DNA of 40,030 nt from Oscillospiraceae bacterium (lineage in GTDB: Bacteria; Bacillota; Clostridia; Oscillospirales; Oscillospiraceae), in NCBI GenBank assembly GCA_031262405.1, contig JAISHS010000002.1, positions 1 to 40,030 of the forward strand, in the 5' to 3' direction. This document shows positions 34,792 through 40,030 of the stretch, piece after piece (within the stretch, counting starts at the first letter, position 1; each line of letters starts with the position of its first letter). Position numbers and translations under genes: made by a program. The notes beneath the pieces were generated by a model. The model was not told where the DNA came from, ran no database searches, and saw only the letters and a program-made list of their open reading frames with translations.

Positions 34792-35676
34792 ATGCCAGAT
34801 AATAGCTACAGCGCCATCCGAAGCTACTGTCAATTTGATAAAATGAATACAGCTCAGCTGAAGGAAATTTTGCGCCGCGATTCACAGCTGCCGGAGAATG
34901 AAGACTCCGATATGGACGCTATCCTATATATAATGGATGTGATTGCAAAGCGGGGGGAAGATTGCGCAGAATTTACGAATGCGGAGAAAGCTTGGGATAT
35001 TTTCAATGAGAGCTATAGCATCCAAGAGTCAGACGGCAAATCTCTGTATGAATTTGACTCAGACGAACTAAACCAAACAGCTTCCCTCGACAGGGACAGA
35101 CAGCCGAATACTCGCCATTTCCGCGGGCTTCTTCGTGTCGCCGTCATCGCGGCTATACTGGCAGCTACGCTGCTGATCGGAACGGTCTCGGCGTATGCAA
35201 TGGGCTATGATCTCTGGGGTGCTGTGGCGGATTGGACAAAGGACATTTTTAGCTTTACTACGGTATCGGAAGAAAAGTTTTATGGAGAAGCGGGAATTGT
35301 AGATGCATTGAACACAATCGATCTCATTGAGTATGGCGTAACTGAAAGGGTCCTGCCTACTTGGTTACCCGATGGGTATAAGTACTCAGGATCCGATTTA
35401 TTTGAAAAATCAGCCCGGACAGTAATAAGATACTTCTACACCAGAGACAATTCAGAAATATGTGTTTCAATTGTAGTGTTATCCTCACCTACAATGCGAC
35501 ATATAGAAAAGAATGACTCTGATGTGATTATTTATACGGCTGGCAATACAGAGCATTACATAATGAACAATCTCGAAGAAACTAACATTGCTTGGGTCAC
35601 AGGCAACTGCGAGTGTTCAATAATAGGTGATTTTTCTATAGAAGAGGCAAAACAGATAATAGACTCAATATATTAA
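34792..35676 (+). CDS. DUF4367 membrane protein, probable anti-sigma factor
   Basis: A 294-residue protein with a cytoplasmic N-terminal part (MNTAQLKEILRR..., 1-112), one membrane helix (about 113-135) and an outer part ending in the DUF4367 signature NIAWVTGNCECSIIGDF-SIEEAKQIIDSIY. WLPDGYKYSGSD in the middle is also typical. Proteins of this build follow ECF sigma genes in many clostridia and are thought to hold the sigma factor until an outside signal arrives. GAGGAGGT lies 6 bases before the ATG. The secreted protein gene follows after 10 bases. The anti-sigma role is inferred from position and topology. Confidence 0.8.
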   Translation: MPDNSYSAIRSYCQFDKMNTAQLKEILRRDSQLPENEDSDMDAILYIMDVIAKRGEDCAEFTNAEKAWDIFNESYSIQESDGKSLYEFDSDELNQTASLDRDRQPNTRHFRGLLRVAVIAAILAATLLIGTVSAYAMGYDLWGAVADWTKDIFSFTTVSEEKFYGEAGIVDALNTIDLIEYGVTERVLPTWLPDGYKYSGSDLFEKSARTVIRYFYTRDNSEICVSIVVLSSPTMRHIEKNDSDVIIYTAGNTEHYIMNNLEETNIAWVTGNCECSIIGDFSIEEAKQIIDSIY

Positions 35677-35686
35677 GGGGAACAAA

Positions 35687-36124
35687 ATGAAAAATACAAG
35701 AAGAACGGTGTGCATAGCACTGATTTTAGTTTTTGCGTTAGGGATGGGAACAACTGCCAGTGCCGCGCTGACAGCGAGTCAGCATTTGGCGTCATATGAG
35801 GCTCAAGTATGGGGTATAGGAAGCGGAGATATTTGTATTTGGTATGATGTTGTCGGAACAGGTACAATGGATCAGATCGGTGCAACTGAAATAGTGCTGC
35901 AGCAAAAGGTGGCGGGAAGCACTGTTTGGGCAAACGTCAAGACATTTGACTTAGTGAGTTATCCCAATATGCTCGGGACAAACAGAATGGCATACACTCA
36001 TACTGAGTATTATTATTCCGGTATTGCCGGATATTCATACAGGGCATATGTTATGATATATGCAGGCAAAGGCGGGTCGGGTTCATACCGACAGTTTACG
36101 ACTAATGTGGCCGTTGCAACGTAA
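35687..36124 (+). CDS. Small secreted protein, possibly DUF6147-like
   Basis: A 145-residue protein with a clear signal peptide (about 1-27, ending TASA) and a mature part of about 118 residues rich in Tyr, Gly and Thr: ICIWYDVVGTGTMDQIGATE, STVWANVKTF and YYYSGIAGYSYRAYVMIYAG. The pattern resembles DUF6147, a family of small secreted clostridial proteins without known function; I am not certain of the match. It has AAGGGG 7 bases before the ATG, lies 10 bases after the probable anti-sigma gene and shares its transcript, so it may be an output or input of the sigma system. Confidence 0.7.
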   Translation: MKNTRRTVCIALILVFALGMGTTASAALTASQHLASYEAQVWGIGSGDICIWYDVVGTGTMDQIGATEIVLQQKVAGSTVWANVKTFDLVSYPNMLGTNRMAYTHTEYYYSGIAGYSYRAYVMIYAGKGGSGSYRQFTTNVAVAT

Positions 36125-36158
36125 AGGAAGATAATATAAATTTACTTAAGCTTACATG

Positions 36159-36194
36159 GGGCTACTCCCCAATAACGGGGGAGTAGCCTATTTA
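36159..36194 (+). terminator. Terminator after the ECF operon
   Basis: GGCTACTCCCC-AATAAC-GGGGGAGTAGCC folds into a stem of about 11 bp followed by TATTTA. It separates the sigma operon from the DUF5050 gene. Confidence 0.7.
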
Positions 36195-36217
36195 AGATAC
36201 CTAACCCGGAGATAACT

Positions 36218-37966
36218 ATGAAGAAAAATAGAATAGCGGCACTTTTACTCATATTAACGCTCTTCCTTACCTCCTGCGCGGAGACGACCAAACCTACCGA
36301 GAGCCCTGCGGCGACCGCGTCGCAGCCGGTCCAAACACCCCCTGTTGAAACGGCGGGTACGCCCCCGAGCGTGATCGAAAGGCTCGATGAAAATGAGCGG
36401 GGGAACACCAGCGGAAATATTTCAAACGACGCTTTCGCGGCACTGTTTGAAAACAACATATACTGTATTTCGCCAGCCTCCGAAAGCCTTGAGGTGAGCG
36501 TTTCGGAGATTACTAAAACCGATCTTGACGGCGGCGAAAAGGCTGTCTTGGCGTCCGGCGAGGATATCAGCTGCCTGAATGTAACCGGCGGTTGGATTTA
36601 TTACATTGGCGGGTCTGACGGACTAATATACAAGCTTCCGGCAGACGGCAGCGAAAGTGCCCGGCTGGTAACGCGGGCTATTTCAAATGTGGAGACCATG
36701 ACGGTTATCGGCGAGCAAATCTATTGCCGCGCACGGGACAGCGAGGGGAGAAAATCACTGTACAGCGTTCAAACAGATGGCGGCGAGACCAGACTCATTC
36801 AGCCGCTGGGTTCACAGGTGAGCGGCTTTGCGGTACATGAGGGCTGGATTTATTTCAGCGTGAACAAAACCGATGCTTGGGAGACCTATCGGGTGCGGAC
36901 TGACGGGTCTGAAAACACGAAGTTGGCCGACGCGTGTCTGTATTGCCCGAGTATAGCGGACGGCAAGATATTCTATATTCAGGGCGACGATTCTCAAATT
37001 TTCAGCATGAACCTGGACGGCAGCGACAATACACTCTTTGCCGGTGGCGTCTCAGCCGTGAAGCTTAACGCGGACGGCGGATGGCTCTATTACACGGATA
37101 CCGCCGCGATTTATAAGATCAAGACCGACGGCGCCGAGAAAACAAAGCTCTGCGACTTTCCGAGCAGCAATTTCATCAGCTTGAACGTCATAGGTGACTG
37201 GATCTATATCTCCGGCAACGGAATTGAAATGCAGCGGGTGAAGACGGAAGCTCTTAGTCTTTTCTCTATGCAAGACGACGGCAGCGGCGTTTATAGGCAA
37301 AGCGAAAAATCACTGACGCAAAACAGCGACGGTAAAATTGAAATCACCTCCGCTGTTTTCGCCGAGTATGTCCCGTCTGAGGACGTGGCGTCTTTGAAAA
37401 TCTTATACTCCAGCGACGCCGAGCCGGAAACGGTGAGATCGATTTACGAGATTACTTCGGACACGGAGCTGGAACCGAAGCTCCTCCCCGGCGGCTCTGC
37501 GTTCCAAGTGGTATATAGTTTTGGCGAGCGGCATCCTGCGGGATTCGAGGGAAAGCTGTGGGTTCAGACCGTGACAGTTGACGGCGCCGAGCTTAAAAGC
37601 GAAGAGCTGGCCATAGTCTATACTCCGACTGCCTCCGGCGGCATAGTGCTGTCGTCGCGAAGCTTCTCACCGGAGGGTCTGCCGTTTGAAATGACCAACG
37701 TTCAAGACTCGGAATCGTTGTCAGGCTTAGACAGAGTCGAGAGACTCGCGATAGCTTACTACCCCGGAGCGGTGCTCACAATTGGCAATCCCGACGGCGG
37801 CGTTGGCGTCATAAACGGCTGGGAACTGGTTTATACAGCGACTTCCGGTGAGACGTTACGGGTTCCGATTAACCGGAACGAGATAATTGCGATAACGAAA
37901 AGTATGGTGGGATTATATAGAGTCAGCGAGGACTCTCCCGCGGTCTCTTTTGTTCCCGTTGCATAA
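36218..37966 (+). CDS. Lipoprotein with DUF5050 beta-propeller-like repeats
   Basis: A 582-residue surface lipoprotein. The signal peptide ends in lipobox LTSC with C20, followed by a Thr/Pro-rich linker. Residues of about 80-345 hold repeats of the DUF5050 kind, with the recurring pattern GGWIYYIGGSDGLIYKLPADGSES, EGWIYFSVNKT...YRVRTDGSENTKL and GGWLYYTDTAAIYKIKTDGAEKTKL, which build a beta-propeller. The C-terminal part (about 380-582) is not recognised. Binding or structural duties are likely; no catalytic motif is seen. CGGAG lies 7 bases before the ATG. It is single, closed by a terminator. Confidence 0.85.
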   Translation: MKKNRIAALLLILTLFLTSCAETTKPTESPAATASQPVQTPPVETAGTPPSVIERLDENERGNTSGNISNDAFAALFENNIYCISPASESLEVSVSEITKTDLDGGEKAVLASGEDISCLNVTGGWIYYIGGSDGLIYKLPADGSESARLVTRAISNVETMTVIGEQIYCRARDSEGRKSLYSVQTDGGETRLIQPLGSQVSGFAVHEGWIYFSVNKTDAWETYRVRTDGSENTKLADACLYCPSIADGKIFYIQGDDSQIFSMNLDGSDNTLFAGGVSAVKLNADGGWLYYTDTAAIYKIKTDGAEKTKLCDFPSSNFISLNVIGDWIYISGNGIEMQRVKTEALSLFSMQDDGSGVYRQSEKSLTQNSDGKIEITSAVFAEYVPSEDVASLKILYSSDAEPETVRSIYEITSDTELEPKLLPGGSAFQVVYSFGERHPAGFEGKLWVQTVTVDGAELKSEELAIVYTPTASGGIVLSSRSFSPEGLPFEMTNVQDSESLSGLDRVERLAIAYYPGAVLTIGNPDGGVGVINGWELVYTATSGETLRVPINRNEIIAITKSMVGLYRVSEDSPAVSFVPVA

Positions 37967-37973
37967 GTTAAAG

Positions 37974-38009
37974 GGAGTCGAACCCGCACCGGGCTCGACT
38001 CCTTATTTT
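37974..38009 (+). terminator. Terminator of the DUF5050 gene
   Basis: GGAGTCGA-A-CCCG (37974-37986) pairs with CGGG-C-TCGACTCC (37990-38002), 12 pairs and one mismatch, followed by TTATTTT. Confidence 0.85.
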
Positions 38010-38014
38010 CTGTG

Positions 38015-38043
38015 TTGCCTTCTTGGAATAATTGGGTTATAAT
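38015..38043 (+). promoter_or_regulatory. Promoter of the HEPN-remnant/MNT locus
   Basis: TTGCCT (38015-38020), a 17-base spacer and a perfect TATAAT (38038-38043), about 40 bases before the HEPN remnant start. Confidence 0.75.
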
Positions 38044-38082
38044 AAGAGCGGCTATTTATTCGGCATTGAAAAGAGGCTTGGC

Positions 38083-38148
38083 ATGGACGCGAATGAAAAA
38101 TTCGAATACTGGCTTGACATTGCAAGGAGGTGTTCGCATGGCTGCTGA
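38083..38148 (+). pseudogene. Truncated HEPN-domain toxin gene (first 14 codons)
   Basis: An ATG with its own AGAGG site opens MDANEKFEYWLDIA, the typical first helix of HEPN proteins, the RNase-like partners of MNT antitoxins. After the GCA codon the frame runs directly into the ribosome site of the MNT gene (AAGGAGG), reads RRCSHGC and stops at 38148, 11 bases past the MNT start. Everything that would carry the HEPN active site (R-x4-6-H) is missing, as expected from an internal deletion. The identification rests on 14 residues and on the neighbouring MNT gene. Confidence 0.55.
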
Positions 38149-38455
38149 CATTGAAGCCGTAAATAGAACGGTTAGCAATTACGTTGCCGACGTCAAGAGC
38201 ACAATGCCAGTTGACCGCGCGTTTCTTTTCGGTTCTTACGCCAAGGGCACCGCCGACGAGGGCAGCGACATAGACGTCTGCTTCTTTATGCCGTCCTTCG
38301 GCGGCAAGCGACGTGTGGATGTTATCCGAGACTTACTCGGTATTACGAGCAAATACAAGGGGGCGTTTTTTGAACCCATCGCTTTTCCCACGGGGGAGAT
38401 TGAACGCGGCAACCCCTTCGTCAAGGAAATCCTCCGCACCGGAGTGGAGCTCTAA
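38138..38455 (+). CDS. Minimal nucleotidyltransferase (MNT), probable orphan antitoxin
   Basis: A 105-residue MNT protein of the polymerase-beta superfamily. The active site GSYAKGTADEGSDID has G32-S33 and D44/D46 that bind the metal and NTP. The length fits MNT antitoxins of HEPN/MNT modules, which switch off the HEPN RNase by adding AMP groups. AAGGAGG lies 7 bases before the ATG. The start overlaps the HEPN remnant frame. With the toxin gone the protein has no visible partner here; it may be a leftover or may act on a HEPN protein elsewhere. Confidence 0.85.
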   Translation: MAADIEAVNRTVSNYVADVKSTMPVDRAFLFGSYAKGTADEGSDIDVCFFMPSFGGKRRVDVIRDLLGITSKYKGAFFEPIAFPTGEIERGNPFVKEILRTGVEL

Positions 38456-38488
38456 TTTGGCTGTTCATCATAATTACACTCCAACTAT

Positions 38489-38526
38489 AAAAGTCCTTGA
38501 AAACTCCAAAGTTTTCAAGGACTTTT
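38489..38526. terminator. 17-bp bidirectional terminator
   Basis: AAAAGTCCTTGAAAACT (38489-38505) pairs perfectly with AGTTTTCAAGGACTTTT (38510-38526) around CCAA. T4 on each strand serves the convergent MNT and acyltransferase genes. Confidence 0.9.
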
Positions 38527-38548
38527 GCTATTACGTTAGTCACCCCAA

Positions 38549-39784
38549 TTACTTCGCCTTGCCGTGTGTGTACAGCTCCTCGGTTGCGAGTGCCATTTTC
38601 GTAACCGAAAAGTCGCGCCCCTTAGGATAGACATAGAAGGTGTCGTCGAAGGAGCCGACGTCGACGCAGTCGCCGCGCCCCTTGTAGTTATATTCGATGT
38701 GGCAGGAGTACATGGAGCTTACCGGCCGCTCGAGCGTGAAGGTCTCGCCCTGACAAGTCCCGCTGAGCTTAAAGCCCTCCGCGCTGTGTGAGAGCCTGCC
38801 GTCTCCGAGCGAAACAAAGCCCTTTGCGCTCGGGAGCGACTCTATTTTGACCTCGCCCTCAAAGCTGTAGGTCCCGGCCTCAACCTCGCGGCGCACGCAG
38901 AGCCGCTCCCACTCATACCAGTCCGGGATGTGCGAATACTCAGTTTCGCCGTCCTTCGCAGAAAGCACCCCAAGCTCGGAAAGCTCCCAGCGCTTTCCGC
39001 AGGCCTCGCAAAAAAGCTCCGTTCCCTTTGAATCCATGCGGTATTCGGCGTCGCAGTGCGGGCAGCGATAGAGCACCCTGTGCAGACCCTCCGCGCGCTT
39101 TTTGGAGCGGACGCGCCGACTATTCTCGCGCTGCCAGGCAAAATCGTCATAGTGCAGCGCCTCGCGGATCGCGGCGTTTAAGTCCTTTGCGCTGAGGGCT
39201 TGAGTCTGCTCGGCGGTGAAGAGCAGCTTCATCTCCGAGCGAATAGAGCGCACCCAGCGGTTGCCCTTGTGCCAGAACGGGCAGTTTATGTGGTGCCCGT
39301 GCATCACGAGCGTCACGACGGGAACGTTCATCATTTTCGCCATTTTCCCGAGGGAGGCCGGGAGCACGGCGCTCGTCCCGCAGAGCGAATACCGCGCCTC
39401 CGGGAAGAGCACGATTACGTCGTTAAACTCGCGAGCGGCGAGCATATTGCGCACGAGCGGCAGACTTGTTGTAAATTTCCGGTTTCCGATCCCGCCGACG
39501 CTCCGGAGTAGTCCCTCGATTCCGATGAAGCCGTCGATGGCGACGATATAGTTCGCGCGGCGCGGCCAGATGGCATAGGTCATGACCATGAAATCCATGA
39601 ACGCGTTGTGGTTACATAGCAGCAGATACGGCGGCTTGAGATCCTTCGGAAGCCCGGACTTGTCGGTTTTGCTGCTGTGCATCAGAACCTTGGGCAGACT
39701 CAGCGCCCAAACCACGGGCAGCAGAAACAGAGCCTGTCTGCGCGGCGGGGCGCTCATATTAAAACGCTTATAGTTTCCTATCAA
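38549..39784 (-). CDS. PlsC-like 1-acylglycerol-3-phosphate acyltransferase with C-terminal zinc ribbon
   Basis: A protein of about 411 residues. The acyltransferase domain has the catalytic NHNAFMD motif (H59-x4-D64) and FPEAR (127-131), the PlsC block that holds the phosphate of the acceptor. A zinc ribbon follows (CPHC ... CEAC, about 240-265), an unusual addition, then a C-terminal domain of about 130 residues with many beta strands that I do not recognise. It probably acylates a lysophospholipid at the membrane. The start is uncertain: GGAGAG lies 4 bases before the TTG at 39784; a TTG 12 bases further upstream has no site, and an ATG 27 bases downstream is possible. Confidence 0.82.
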   Translation of the reverse strand: MIGNYKRFNMSAPPRRQALFLLPVVWALSLPKVLMHSSKTDKSGLPKDLKPPYLLLCNHNAFMDFMVMTYAIWPRRANYIVAIDGFIGIEGLLRSVGGIGNRKFTTSLPLVRNMLAAREFNDVIVLFPEARYSLCGTSAVLPASLGKMAKMMNVPVVTLVMHGHHINCPFWHKGNRWVRSIRSEMKLLFTAEQTQALSAKDLNAAIREALHYDDFAWQRENSRRVRSKKRAEGLHRVLYRCPHCDAEYRMDSKGTELFCEACGKRWELSELGVLSAKDGETEYSHIPDWYEWERLCVRREVEAGTYSFEGEVKIESLPSAKGFVSLGDGRLSHSAEGFKLSGTCQGETFTLERPVSSMYSCHIEYNYKGRGDCVDVGSFDDTFYVYPKGRDFSVTKMALATEELYTHGKAK

Positions 39785-39849
39785 ATCGCTCTCCAATCAA
39801 AGGCGTATTTTTGTATACACAGTAAGGATAGCCTATTAGAGAGCAAATG

Positions 39850-40030
39850 TCAACGCCGCATTTCACGCGCTCTGTAGTCGCTGGGGCTTGCGCCGAAAAA
39901 TTTGCGGAAGGCGCGGGAAAAATAGAGGGTGTCCTCAAAGCCCACGGAGATCGCGACAGCGCCCACGCTCAGGTCGCTGTGGCGCAGGAGGCTGCCCGCG
40001 CGCTCCATTCGGCAGCGGATCAGATAGTCC
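39850..40030 (-). CDS. AraC-family regulator, C-terminal end (cut by window edge)
   Basis: On the minus strand 59 codons are open up to a TGA at 39850-39852; the N-terminal part lies beyond the window. The visible part is the second half of an AraC helix-turn-helix: DYLIRCRMERAGSLL, LSVGAVAISVGFEDTLYFSR and AFRKFFGASPSDYRA, ending REMRR. It binds DNA; the target is unknown. It could control the acyltransferase gene 65 bases downstream on the same strand. Confidence 0.88.
   Translation of the reverse strand, partial: DYLIRCRMERAGSLLRHSDLSVGAVAISVGFEDTLYFSRAFRKFFGASPSDYRAREMRR

Overview
The window looks like a chromosomal piece of a moderately GC-rich Bacillota, most likely a clostridium of the Oscillospiraceae kind. 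The grounds are strong AGGAGG-type ribosome sites, sigma-A promoters with 17-base spacers, S-layer homology (SLH) anchored proteins, a YesM/YesN two-component pair, a clostridial class II GalT, and DUF5050-, DUF4367- and DUF5067-like proteins. The species cannot be named from what is seen here.

Layout. 1-1457: the tail of an unknown gene, a heptad-repeat element and a zinc-ribbon membrane protein. 1776-3605: etfBA. 3668-5325: a minus-strand run with a LURP-one-like protein, a GNAT acetyltransferase and 3-methyladenine glycosylase, behind one promoter that carries a palindrome. 5524-12297: a 2257-residue SLH surface protein made of repeats. 12298-15341: an AT-rich accessory island with one large gene, probably a membrane-anchored PIN-type nuclease, flanked by two unusual repeat elements. 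15342-18843: tRNA-Gly, recG, an AEC transporter and initiator tRNA-fMet.

19244-32391 is the functional core: 13 kb on one strand for sensing, importing and burning galactose. An MglBAC ABC importer is followed by a response regulator, a sensor kinase, a membrane-anchored sugar-binding protein and a second MglB-like lipoprotein, and then by galE, galT and galK. The likely logic is that one or both extra binding proteins report external galactose to the kinase, the AraC-type regulator switches on import, and the Leloir enzymes convert the sugar to glucose 1-phosphate.

32649-37966 holds a smaller SLH protein, an ECF sigma factor with its DUF4367 membrane partner, a small secreted protein and a DUF5050 lipoprotein. 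38015-38455 is a decayed HEPN/MNT toxin-antitoxin locus: promoter, start and first 14 codons of the HEPN gene survive, then the MNT gene follows directly. The window ends with a PlsC-like acyltransferase and the C-terminus of an AraC-family regulator.

The most unusual signals are two intergenic elements built alike from five direct and four inverted 7-base units of unrelated sequence (145-284 and 12612-12712), a hairpin array with 7-base linkers next to tRNA-Gly, the isolated PIN-like gene between them, and the HEPN remnant.
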